Assembly: GCF_940670765.1 (NCBI RefSeq)
Contig: NZ_CALNVW010000049.1
Coordinates: 144,343 to 208,342 of the forward strand
DNA length: 64,000 nucleotides
DNA from: Streptomyces sp. A 4/2
Lineage (GTDB): Bacteria > Actinomycetota > Actinomycetes > Streptomycetales > Streptomycetaceae
Reading direction: 5' to 3'
The notes beneath the pieces are model-generated. The model did no database searches. It saw only the letters and a list, made by a program, of their open reading frames with translations, and was not told the DNA's origin. A program made the translations under genes and the position numbers. This document shows, in pieces, positions 51,019-59,425 of this stretch (position 1 is the stretch's first letter; each line of letters starts with the position of its first letter).

Positions 51019-52929
51019 CTACTTCACCCGGAAGCCCGAACAACTGATGCTGGCGTAATCCGTTGGGGTCGATTTGACGTGATAGAAGACCACGGTCCAG
51101 TCCCCGGGATCGTTCCCGACCGGGATGCTGTCGTAGACGTTGCCGTTCATGTCGTGGTTCTCGAAGTCGTCCGGGTACGTCAGCGTGACGAAGTCGCCCG
51201 TCCGCCAGTGCGTGTAGGCGTCGACGGGTCTGCTCGTGTAGCCGACGGTCTTGTCCGGATAGGGCAGGTTCGGTTTCCCCGTACGGAAGTCGATCTCGTG
51301 CGGCGGCTTCACGCCGACGGAGATGTAGTACGGGGCACCTACCGGCCGCTTGCTGCTGAGGTCGGCGTACTTGATGCGGAACTCGATCTTCACCTTGTCC
51401 GAGACGTACGGCAGGGTCTCGGAACTGGCGTTGCGCACCGAGTTCTGGAACTCGCCCGGAAGGTTCGACTCCCCGCCGAAGGTACTGCACGCACCCATCC
51501 CGTGGATGGTGCCGTCGGGTCCTTCGGACAGGGCCCACCGGTCGAGCGAGATGCGGTTGTCCGTGATGTACGCCGGCGGCTTCCCGGACTCCTCGTCCGT
51601 CGCCCGGCCGTCCGCCGACGCCTGACCGGACGGCTTGCCCGTGCCCTTGTCCGTGCCCTTGTCCGCACCCGTGTCCGACGTCCCGTGGCCGGGCTTGCCG
51701 CCGGGCATCAGCTGCGCGACGGCGAAGGCACCCGCGCCGACCGCCACCACCAGAGCCGCCGCCACCATCCACGCCGTGCCGCGGCGGGGCGCACGGCCGG
51801 GGGCCGTGCTCGCCGCCGGGCCGCCGGTCGACACCTGGGTCGCCGGGTGGCCGGGGGCGTACGGCGGCTGCTGCCCCGCCGCGGTCGCGGTGGGCAACTC
51901 GTGCGAACCCGGCGGCGGGCCTTCGGCCACCCCGACCGGGTGGACGGTCTGCGGATGGGCGGCCTGCGGGTGGACGGTCTGCGGATGGGCGGCCTGCGGA
52001 TGGGCGGCCTGCGGATGGGCGGCCTGCGGCTGACCGGACTCGGACCGGGGCCCCGGCTCGACGGGCCGCACCGGCGCCGCCTCCCCCAGCCCCGCCAACG
52101 GCCCGTAGAACGCGTCGTCCACCAGCGCGGACCGCACCTCGCACCGTTCGATCAGCGCCGCGAGCGTCGGCCGGGCCGCCGGGTCCTTCGCCACGCACCA
52201 CTCGATCAGCGCCGCGAGCCCCGGCTCGACCCCCGCCACGTCGATCGGCTCGTGAACGACCCGGTAGCCGATCCCGGCGGGCTGCCCGCCCCCGAACGGC
52301 GCCCGCCCGGTCGCCGCGTACGCCATGGTCGCCCCCAGTGCGAAGACATCCGCCGCCGGACCGACCTGATTGGTCATCAGCACCTCGGGCGCGGCGAACC
52401 CGGGCGTCCCCGGAGCCAGGCCCGTCTCGGTGAGCGCCGTGTCCGCCGTACCGCGCGCGATCCCGAAGTCGATCAGCTGCGGGCCCTGCGCGGACAGGAT
52501 GATGTTCTGCGGCTTGAGGTCACGGTGCGTCACCCCGTACGCGTGCACGCTGGCCAGCCCCTCGGCGAGCGCCGCGAAGACGCCCCGGCAGGTGGCGGCG
52601 GGGAACGGCCCGCGCTCACCGACCGCATGACTGAGCGTCGGCCCCGTCACGTACTCGGTGGCCAGCCAGTACGGCGGCGCGCTCAGCGAGGCGTCGATGA
52701 GGTTCGCGGTGTACGCGCTGCGCACCGCCCGTACGGTCTCGGCCTCCCGCCGGAACCGGCTCAGCGCCTCCGGGTGATCGGTGATCTCTTCCCGGATCAC
52801 CTTGATCGCGACGAGCCGCCCGCCGGGCGAACGCCCCAGATAGACCTGCCCCATACCGCCCGCCCCGAGCCTGGCGAGAAGTACGTGCGCGCCTATTCGC
52901 GCCGGGTCCTGCGGTCTGAGTGCGTCCAC
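51019..52929 (-). CDS. membrane Ser/Thr protein kinase
   Basis: 636 residues. The kinase domain (about 12-270) is complete: LGAGGMGQVYLG, AIKVIREE (Lys), THRDLKPQN and LIDFGIARG, with GTPGFAAPEVL. A Pro/His/Gln-rich linker with six QAAHP/QTVHP units follows, then a membrane helix (WMVAAALVVAVGAGAFAVAQ) and an extracellular domain of about 185 residues with two Cys (MGACSTFGG, SISCSGFRV) but no PASTA repeat. GTG start at 52929 gives the usual VDALRPQDPARIG; no good ribosome site. The outer domain may sense an unknown ligand. Confidence 0.92.
   Translation of the reverse strand: MDALRPQDPARIGAHVLLARLGAGGMGQVYLGRSPGGRLVAIKVIREEITDHPEALSRFRREAETVRAVRSAYTANLIDASLSAPPYWLATEYVTGPTLSHAVGERGPFPAATCRGVFAALAEGLASVHAYGVTHRDLKPQNIILSAQGPQLIDFGIARGTADTALTETGLAPGTPGFAAPEVLMTNQVGPAADVFALGATMAYAATGRAPFGGGQPAGIGYRVVHEPIDVAGVEPGLAALIEWCVAKDPAARPTLAALIERCEVRSALVDDAFYGPLAGLGEAAPVRPVEPGPRSESGQPQAAHPQAAHPQAAHPQTVHPQAAHPQTVHPVGVAEGPPPGSHELPTATAAGQQPPYAPGHPATQVSTGGPAASTAPGRAPRRGTAWMVAAALVVAVGAGAFAVAQLMPGGKPGHGTSDTGADKGTDKGTGKPSGQASADGRATDEESGKPPAYITDNRISLDRWALSEGPDGTIHGMGACSTFGGESNLPGEFQNSVRNASSETLPYVSDKVKIEFRIKYADLSSKRPVGAPYYISVGVKPPHEIDFRTGKPNLPYPDKTVGYTSRPVDAYTHWRTGDFVTLTYPDDFENHDMNGNVYDSIPVGNDPGDWTVVFYHVKSTPTDYASISCSGFRVK
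51937..52026 (-). repeat. six 15-bp tandem repeats in kinase linker
   Basis: 90 bp encode six five-residue units, four QAAHP and two QTVHP in the order A-A-A-T-A-T. The DNA units (GGATGGGCGGCCTGC type) are nearly identical, so the number may vary between strains. Confidence 0.9.
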
Positions 52930-53169
52930 CGGGCCAACTGTTTCAGTCGATTCCCCTGTGATCAAGGGGCATTGGAGCCGCCTGGAACCGGCCGTCCCCC
53001 ACGGTGCCGCCGGTACCGGCTCCTGTTCACCCAAGGGGGAATCCCGCCCCCACATCACCTCCGCTCCCGCCCGTACGATCGGACCGACCGAGAGCACCGG
53101 CCCCCCACGGGGCCACCCGTATCCCCGCCGCCCACCCGGGCGGCTCGCACCGACACCCGAGGGAGACCC

Positions 53170-53415
53170 GTGTCCGACTCCGCGATCCCCGCCGACCTCG
53201 ACTGGATCCGCGCCGCGCCCGAGGGCGAAGAGGGGCCGGGCCCCTGGATCGAGGTCGCGTTCGGCGCGGACGACCTCGTCCACCTGCGCGAGACCAGCGA
53301 CCCCGAGAACGTGGTCACGACCACACGCCGGAAGTGGGACGCGTTCGTACTGGGCGTCCAGGCGGGCGAGTTCGACCACTTCGCCGAGCTGGACGGCCAG
53401 GGACCGGCCGCCTGA
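53170..53415 (+). CDS. DUF397 domain protein, stand-alone
   Basis: 81 residues, GTG start with GAGGGAGACCC ahead. The DUF397 layout is visible: PGPWIEVAFGADDLVHLRET, NVVTTTRRKWDAFVLGVQAG and EFDHFAEL. In contrast to the pair at 22.7-23.8 kb there is no Xre gene nearby; the closest gene is the divergent kinase (240 bp). In streptomycetes lone DUF397 proteins occur beside this kinase in my recollection. Confidence 0.88.
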   Translation: MSDSAIPADLDWIRAAPEGEEGPGPWIEVAFGADDLVHLRETSDPENVVTTTRRKWDAFVLGVQAGEFDHFAELDGQGPAA

Positions 53416-53798
53416 GCGCACAGGCCCCGACCGGCCACCCGTCACCGGCCATCGACGGGCCGGGTGCCGAGCCCGCGCGCCGACCTCTTCCGGCCATTCC
53501 GGCCGGTACTCGACCACGGCAGCCGGCGCGACCTCACCGGCGAACGGCACAGCCGCTGAGCCCACGCAGCGGCGTCATTGCCCGGCGTCACTCTCCGTGA
53601 TACACAGAGTAACCATGCATGTTCGACTGCACACCGGTTCGCGTCGCAGGTCAGGGCGACATGACCGGACAAACGTGCGGGCATACGGGTAAAGAGAGCC
53701 GCCGGGCTACACACGGAGGCAGTTTCATCAGCGAAGATAGGGCGTACCCCACGCAGTAGGGCGTGGGAACGAACTACCGGATAGGGGCGGTGAGTTAC
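53416..53798. promoter_or_regulatory. 383-bp gene-free region ahead of the secretion-like cluster
   Basis: No credible gene in either strand; the best small frame (53615-53692, 25 residues) lacks a ribosome site. It is less GC-rich than its surroundings in 53590-53760 (GTGATACACAGAGTAACC), which fits a promoter for the following cluster. Confidence 0.4.
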
Positions 53799-54107
53799 AT
53801 GAACCTGGCAGCCGACAAGGGCGACATCAGCACCATCATCGGCGGAATCGCCCCCAACTGGGGGCCGTTCGGCAGCCTCGGACACGAGGCCCGGATCATG
53901 GTCGAGGTCGTGATGGCGGTCTCCATCCTCCTCTGCCTCGGCATCGCGATCTGGGGTGCGGCCAAGCAACGTATCGGCGCCACCGCACTCCGGGACACCT
54001 TCAGTGCGGAACAGGGCAAGGGTCTGATCGTCGCCGGCCTCACAGGCGTATTCATCATCGGCTCACTGGGAACGGTCTTCACCATCGTGTACGGGATGGC
54101 TGTCTGA
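53799..54107 (+). CDS. small two-helix membrane protein, pilin-like (VirB2/TrbC size class)
   Basis: 102 residues: a short polar start (MNLAADKGDISTII), two hydrophobic helices (MVEVVMAVSILLCLGIAIWG and GLIVAGLTGVFIIGSLGTVF) and a charged loop between them. It has no cleaved signal. Size, topology and position as first gene of a type IV secretion-like cluster suggest a pilin or structural role, but no sequence signature proves it. Start at ATG 53799 with GGTGA seven bases ahead; a GTG nine bases earlier is also possible. Confidence 0.7.
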   Translation: MNLAADKGDISTIIGGIAPNWGPFGSLGHEARIMVEVVMAVSILLCLGIAIWGAAKQRIGATALRDTFSAEQGKGLIVAGLTGVFIIGSLGTVFTIVYGMAV

Positions 54108-54263
54108 CCGCGCCTCAACCGTCCCGCTGTCCCCGGGCATGCCCGGCCCACTCAGAGGTTGCGCATCCCTGATGTCGAGTCACCACACCCCGCCCGCGCG
54201 GGAACCAGCACAGTTACCGTCGTACTGCACGACACGGCAAACGGTTGAGGGGGCGTCCGCGGC

Positions 54264-55115
54264 ATGAGTCTCGGCGACGAGCACGACTACGGCAGCGACG
54301 CGGGCCGCACCGAAGGCATCGGCGGCACGGGCCAGACCCGTACGCGACTGCCCGACGGCGGCGGCGACGTCTACGGGAACGGCCGACGGCCCGTACGGGC
54401 CTCGCGCTCCCTCGTGACGGTCGTGGGCGTGGTGGTGCTGCTGATCGCGGCCATCGCCTTCGCCAACCGGGGCAACGGCGACGGCACGTCGACGGACAGC
54501 AGCGGCTCGAAGAGACCGGGATCGGACTCCACGGCGGCTTCGGGCGTGAAGCCCGTGACGGGGAAGAGCGGAGGGATCGCCTCCGGCTTCGCGCATACCA
54601 GCCAGGGGGCACAGAGCGCGGCGGCGAACTACGCGGTGGCGCTCGGGTCCGACGGGATGTTCAAGGAGGACACCCGTCACAAGATCGTGAACGCGGTGTA
54701 CGCGCCCGACGTGGCAGCCGTCCAGCTGACCGATCTCGACCGGGTGTACTCGGGCGGGAAGTTCCTGACGAGCATCGGGCTCAAAGCCGACGGCTCCGCG
54801 CCCACAGGCATGACCTTCGTCTCCCGCACCAACCCCGCTGGTGCCAGGACCGTCAAGATCTCCGGAGACACGGCCAGCGTCTCGGTCTGGTACTCCGCAT
54901 TGTTCGGACTGGCAGGTGAAGGCTCCACCAACCCCGTGTCCGAGAGCTGGTACACGAACACCTTCGAACTGAAGTGGATCAACGGTGACTGGAGAGTCAC
55001 GGACTCCAGCCAGAAGGATGGTCCGGTGCCGGTAGGCCACGACCAAACCGCCTCCAGTGCCCAGGACATGGCTGACGCCGTGAAAGAGTTCGGAGGGTTC
55101 ACGTATGCCAGGTAA
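54264..55115 (+). CDS. single-pass membrane protein, VirB8/TcpC-like candidate
   Basis: 283 residues. A cytoplasmic start of 48 residues, one helix (LVTVVGVVVLLIAAIAFANR), a Ser/Gly linker and an outer domain of about 200 residues with alternating strands (VSVWYSALFGLAG, WYTNTFELKWINGDWRVTDSS). The NTF2-like pattern with a closing WINGDWRV resembles VirB8/TcpC domains of Gram-positive conjugation systems. This is inferred from shape and position. The stop overlaps the next ATG by 11 bp. A 156-bp gap without a gene lies ahead. Confidence 0.75.
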   Translation: MSLGDEHDYGSDAGRTEGIGGTGQTRTRLPDGGGDVYGNGRRPVRASRSLVTVVGVVVLLIAAIAFANRGNGDGTSTDSSGSKRPGSDSTAASGVKPVTGKSGGIASGFAHTSQGAQSAAANYAVALGSDGMFKEDTRHKIVNAVYAPDVAAVQLTDLDRVYSGGKFLTSIGLKADGSAPTGMTFVSRTNPAGARTVKISGDTASVSVWYSALFGLAGEGSTNPVSESWYTNTFELKWINGDWRVTDSSQKDGPVPVGHDQTASSAQDMADAVKEFGGFTYAR

Positions 55116-56454
55116 GCACTCTCGCCGTGCACTCTCGCTGGCCTCCATGGCGGCAGCCGTACAGACAACGGCCATCCTGCTGGCGACCCGCGCGGCCGCA
55201 GCGCCGTCACCGGGCGCGAGCCCGAGTCCGAGCCCCAGTGCGAGCAACAGTGCCTGCGACCTGATCCGTGGCCGCGCTCACGACATCTGCGAGGGCGACG
55301 CGGGCAGTGTCTCCTCCAACAACACCCCCGCAGCCGACACCCTCGACCCCCTCTCCTCCCTCGCAAAGGGCTGCGCCGACGCCGCGGCCTGGATCGTCGG
55401 CAAGCTGTCCGAGGCCGTCAAGAGCACCGCCAACGTCGACTTCACCAACAGCTCCTTCCTCCGTCAGTACGCCGTCGTCTTCGCCGCCTCCACCATCCTC
55501 ACGCTCGTCCTCTGGCTGCTCGCCGTGGCCAAGCGCGCCGTCCGCGGCGTACCGCTCACCACCGCGCTCTCCGAGGCCGTCGGGTTCCTCTGGCTGACCG
55601 TCATCGCCTCCGCCTTCACCCCGTTGATCCTCTACACCCTCGTATCGGCGACCGACAGCGTCACCGACGTCATCGCCTCCTCCACCGGCGGCCAGAACGA
55701 CGTCTTCTTCGGCTCCTTCGCCGAGGCGCTCAAGAAGGGCTCGGACATCGGCGGCGGTCCGATCATGCTGATCGTGACCTCCCTGGTCTCGATCCTCGCC
55801 GCCGGCGTGCTCTGGCTGGAGCTCGTCATCCGGGCCGCTCTCCTCTACGCGGGCGCCCTCCTCGGCACCGTCGTCTACGCAGGCCTGGTCGACAAGAACA
55901 TGTGGGGCCACGTCCGCCGCTGGGCCGGCATCATGATCGCGGTGATCATGGTCAAACCGGTCATCGTGATCGTGCTCGGGCTCGCCGGCGCTCTCTCCTC
56001 CGACAAGGGCCCCAACTCCTTCTCCGCCGTCGTGTCCGGGCTGGCGATCATCCTGCTCGCCATCTTCGCCAGCGGCATGATCTACCGCTTCGTGCCCGGC
56101 TTCGGTGACGAGGTCGCCGCCTCCCGTACGAACCGCAAGTCCGCCACCGACGGCTCCCAGGCCGCCGCCATGATCAGCTCGCCCGCCGCGCTCGTGTCCC
56201 AGGGCATCAAGACCCACAGCAGCCGCGGCGGAAACGGCAACGAAGGCGGGGGCGGTGGAGGCGGCCAGGGCGGGCGCCCCGCCAACCCGGTGTCCGGCGG
56301 CGTCGCGGCCCACAGCAACCGCGGCGGTTCGGGCGGCGGCCAGGGCGGCGGCAGCGGAAAGGTCCCCAACGCCGCGTCCCCGCCGCGTACCAAGCCCAGC
56401 AGCACCGGAACCCACAGCACACGTAACAACGGCACAGGAGGTGGAGGGCGTTGA
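55105..56454 (+). CDS. multi-pass membrane protein, VirB6/TrbL-like
   Basis: 449 residues. A signal-like start (ASMAAAVQTTAILLATRAAA) is followed by a Ser/Pro stretch, then a core of about six helices (YAVVFAASTILTLVLWLLA, LWLTVIASAFTPLILYTLV, IMLIVTSLVSILAAGVLWL and so on) with the basic loop HVRRWAGIMIAVIMVKP. The last 120 residues are Gly/Asn/Ser-rich. The topology fits VirB6/TrbL, the inner-membrane channel part of type IV systems. ATG overlaps the upstream stop by 11 bp; the downstream gene overlaps by 4 bp. Confidence 0.78.
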   Translation: MPGKHSRRALSLASMAAAVQTTAILLATRAAAAPSPGASPSPSPSASNSACDLIRGRAHDICEGDAGSVSSNNTPAADTLDPLSSLAKGCADAAAWIVGKLSEAVKSTANVDFTNSSFLRQYAVVFAASTILTLVLWLLAVAKRAVRGVPLTTALSEAVGFLWLTVIASAFTPLILYTLVSATDSVTDVIASSTGGQNDVFFGSFAEALKKGSDIGGGPIMLIVTSLVSILAAGVLWLELVIRAALLYAGALLGTVVYAGLVDKNMWGHVRRWAGIMIAVIMVKPVIVIVLGLAGALSSDKGPNSFSAVVSGLAIILLAIFASGMIYRFVPGFGDEVAASRTNRKSATDGSQAAAMISSPAALVSQGIKTHSSRGGNGNEGGGGGGGQGGRPANPVSGGVAAHSNRGGSGGGQGGGSGKVPNAASPPRTKPSSTGTHSTRNNGTGGGGR

Positions 56455-58001
56455 CGACCCAGGCCCAGCCGGTCGCGCCCCGCCGCACGTATCTGATCGG
56501 CCGCGCCCGGCCCTCAGCCATCGTCGGCAAGAACCGCGAGACGGGCGAGATCGCACTGATCATCGCGGGCGCCTTCCTCGGCATGATGTGCGGACTGCTC
56601 GTCCCCGTCCTGCCGCTGCGCATCGTGACCCTGACCGGGTTCCCGATGCTGGCCCTCGCCGCGGTGTACGTCCCGTACAAGCACCGCACGTTCTACAAGT
56701 GGTTCGAGATCAACCGCAGTTACAAGCGCTCCCTGCGCCGCGGCACCGCCTACCGCGCCCCCGCCATGGAGGCGGGCACCGGGCTCGACGGCCGCGAGGT
56801 CGAGGTCGGACCGCCCCCCGGCATCGGCCGGATCAACTGGCTGGCCGCCCCCTTCGGCCCCGACGAGATCGCCGTACTGCTGCACGCCGACCGGCGTACC
56901 GTCACCGCCGCCATCGAGATCGAGGGCCCCGGCGTCGGGCTGCGCGACTCCGAGGACCAGGAAGCCCTGGTCGACCGCTTCGGCACGCTGCTGAAGCATG
57001 TCGCCAACGGCGACGGCTTCGTGACCCGCCTCCAGATCCTGGCCCGCACGCTCCCCGCGGACCCGGACGCCCACGCCAAGGACGTCGCCCAGCGCGGCGA
57101 TCCCCGCGCCCCCGGCTGGCTCCAGGACTCGTACGACCAGCTCGCCTCGATGGTCTCCACATCGAGCGAGCAGCACCGTGCCTATCTCGTGGCCTGTATG
57201 CACTTCACCCGCGAACTGGCCTCCGAAGCACACGCGATGGCCCGCGCCGCCCGCCCCACAGCAGGCCGCAGGCTGGACAGGGACGCCGGACTCGCGGTCG
57301 TCATGGCCCGCGAACTCACCGACATCTGCGCCCGGCTCGCCGAGGCCGACATCCGAGTGCGCCAGCCGCTCGGCCAGGGCCGCCTCTCCTCGCTGGTGCA
57401 CTCGATGTACGACCCCGACCACCCCATCGACCACATCCAGGCGATGACCAAGCGCAACGCCTGGCCCGCCGAGCTCGACGCCATGGAGCCCACCTACCTC
57501 CAGGCGAAGACCCGCGAATCCTCCACCCGCGCCCCCTGGTGCCATGCCACGGCCTGGGTGAAGGAGTGGCCGATGACCCCCGTCGGCGTCAACTTCCTGG
57601 CCCCGCTGCTCGTCCACACCCCGGACGTGATCCGCACGGTCGCGGTCTGCATGGACCTCGAACCGACCGAGGTCGCCATCGAGCGCATGCTGACGGAGAA
57701 GACCAACGACGAGGCCGAGGCCTCCCGCGCCGCCAAGATGAACCGGACCGTCGACCCGCGCGACATCGCGTCCCACGGCCGCCTCGACCAGCGTGGCGAA
57801 GACCTCGCCAGTGGTGCGGCGGGCGTCAATCTGGTCGGGTACATCACGGTGTCCTCCCGCTCACCCGAAGCACTGGCCCGCGACAAGCGGACCATCCGCG
57901 CATCGGCCGGCAAGTCGTATCTGAAGCTCGAATGGTGCGACCGCGAGCACCACAGGGCCTTTGTGAATACGCTGCCGTTCGCGACCGGCATCCGCCGATA
58001 G
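56451..58001 (+). CDS. SCO6880 family protein (PrgI/VirB3-like helices plus VirB4-N-like domain)
   Basis: 516 residues from a TTG that overlaps the upstream stop (TTGA). Two close membrane helices (IALIIAGAFLGMMCGLLVPV and VTLTGFPMLALAAVYVPY) then a long soluble part with no P-loop. It belongs to the actinobacterial family named after SCO6880, which pairs with the VirB4-like ATPase encoded next. The helix pair plus soluble domain is equivalent to VirB3/PrgI fused to the N-terminal half of VirB4. Probably anchors the ATPase at the membrane. Confidence 0.85.
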   Translation: MTTQAQPVAPRRTYLIGRARPSAIVGKNRETGEIALIIAGAFLGMMCGLLVPVLPLRIVTLTGFPMLALAAVYVPYKHRTFYKWFEINRSYKRSLRRGTAYRAPAMEAGTGLDGREVEVGPPPGIGRINWLAAPFGPDEIAVLLHADRRTVTAAIEIEGPGVGLRDSEDQEALVDRFGTLLKHVANGDGFVTRLQILARTLPADPDAHAKDVAQRGDPRAPGWLQDSYDQLASMVSTSSEQHRAYLVACMHFTRELASEAHAMARAARPTAGRRLDRDAGLAVVMARELTDICARLAEADIRVRQPLGQGRLSSLVHSMYDPDHPIDHIQAMTKRNAWPAELDAMEPTYLQAKTRESSTRAPWCHATAWVKEWPMTPVGVNFLAPLLVHTPDVIRTVAVCMDLEPTEVAIERMLTEKTNDEAEASRAAKMNRTVDPRDIASHGRLDQRGEDLASGAAGVNLVGYITVSSRSPEALARDKRTIRASAGKSYLKLEWCDREHHRAFVNTLPFATGIRR

Positions 58002-58011
58002 GGGCTCTGTC

Positions 58012-59424
58012 ATGCGAGATCCGATGTCAGCCGTCACCGACGCCTTCGCCGCGTTCCTCTTCGGCAAGGTGGAGACGACCCGGCTCCCCGTCCGTACGTC
58101 GACGGGCCAGGCCCAGGCCGTCTACCTGCCGACCGCCGCCCCCGGCCTCGGCGACTCGGGCGTGATCATCGGCCGCGAGGTGTACTCGGGCAAGGGGTAC
58201 ATCTACGACCCCTTCCAGCTGTACGGACAGCAGCTGCCCGCCCCGCACTGGCTGGTCCTCGGCGAGTCCGGCAACGGCAAGTCCTCGCTGGAGAAGACGT
58301 ACGTCCTGCGCCAGCTCCGCTTCAAGGACCGGCAGGTGGTCGTCCTGGACGCCCAGGGCGAGGACGGCGCGGGCGAATGGGCCCTCATCGCCCAGCAGTT
58401 GGGCATCACGCCCATCCGCCTCGACGCGATGGCCGCGCTCGACCACGGCATCCGCCTCAATCCGCTGGACCCGGCGATCGCGACGACCGGCCAGCTCGCC
58501 CTGCTCCGTACGATCATCGAAGTCGCGATGGGCCACGGCCTGGACGAACGCTCCGGCTTCGCGCTCAAGGTGGCGCACGCCTACGTCAACGAGACGATCG
58601 TGGAACGCCAGCCGGTCCTCACCGACATCGTCGAACAGCTCCGCCATCCGGAACCGGAGTCGGCGGAGGCGATGAACGTCGGCATAGACGACGTACGGGC
58701 CTGGGGCCTGGACGTGGCCCTGGTCCTGGACCGACTGGTCGACGGCGACCTGCGCGGCATGTTCGACGGCCCGACCTCCGTCGGCATCGACCTGGACGCA
58801 CCACTGATCGTCTTCGACCTGTCGCACATCGACCGGAACTCCATCGCGATGCCGATCCTGATGGCCATCGTCGGCGTCTGGCTGGAACACACCTGGATCC
58901 GCCCCGACCGCAAGAAGCGCATCTTCCTGGTGGAGGAGGCGTGGCACATCATCAACAGCCCCTTCGTGGCGCAGCTCTTCCAGCGTCTGCTGAAGTTCGG
59001 CCGACGCCTCGGGCTGTCGTTCGTGGCGGTGGTGCACCACCTGTCCGACGTGGTGGACGGCGCGGCGGCCCGGGAGGCCGCGGCGATCCTGAAAATGGCG
59101 TCGACCCGGACCATCTACGCGCAGAAGGCCGACGAGGCGAGAGCGACCGGCCGGGTGCTGGGCCTGCCCCGCTGGGCGGTCGAGATCATCCCCACGCTGA
59201 CGCCCGGCATCGCGGTCTGGGACGTCAACGGCAACGTACAGGTCGTCAAACACCTGATCACCGAGGCGGAACGCCCGCTGGTCTTCACCGACCGCGCCAT
59301 GACGGAGTCGTCCACACCGGATGCCGACGACGCGCTGGCCATACAGCTGGAAACGGAGGCGGAGGAACGGGCGGCCAGGATCGAGAAGCAGCTGAACGAG
59401 TCCTCCGAGTCGACGGTGGCCTGA
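58012..59424 (+). CDS. VirB4-like secretion ATPase
   Basis: 470 residues. Walker A GESGNGKSS (residues about 84-92), Walker B KKRIFLVEEAWHII, and the VirB4/TrbE-type MASTRTIYAQKADEARATGRVLGL and GLSFVAVVHHLSDVVDG segments mark a AAA+/HerA-like ATPase powering secretion or conjugation. It corresponds to the C-terminal half of VirB4; the N-terminal half is in the previous gene. ATG start 11 bp after that gene. C-terminal tail is acidic. Confidence 0.92.
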   Translation: MRDPMSAVTDAFAAFLFGKVETTRLPVRTSTGQAQAVYLPTAAPGLGDSGVIIGREVYSGKGYIYDPFQLYGQQLPAPHWLVLGESGNGKSSLEKTYVLRQLRFKDRQVVVLDAQGEDGAGEWALIAQQLGITPIRLDAMAALDHGIRLNPLDPAIATTGQLALLRTIIEVAMGHGLDERSGFALKVAHAYVNETIVERQPVLTDIVEQLRHPEPESAEAMNVGIDDVRAWGLDVALVLDRLVDGDLRGMFDGPTSVGIDLDAPLIVFDLSHIDRNSIAMPILMAIVGVWLEHTWIRPDRKKRIFLVEEAWHIINSPFVAQLFQRLLKFGRRLGLSFVAVVHHLSDVVDGAAAREAAAILKMASTRTIYAQKADEARATGRVLGLPRWAVEIIPTLTPGIAVWDVNGNVQVVKHLITEAERPLVFTDRAMTESSTPDADDALAIQLETEAEERAARIEKQLNESSESTVA

Positions 59425-59425
59425 T

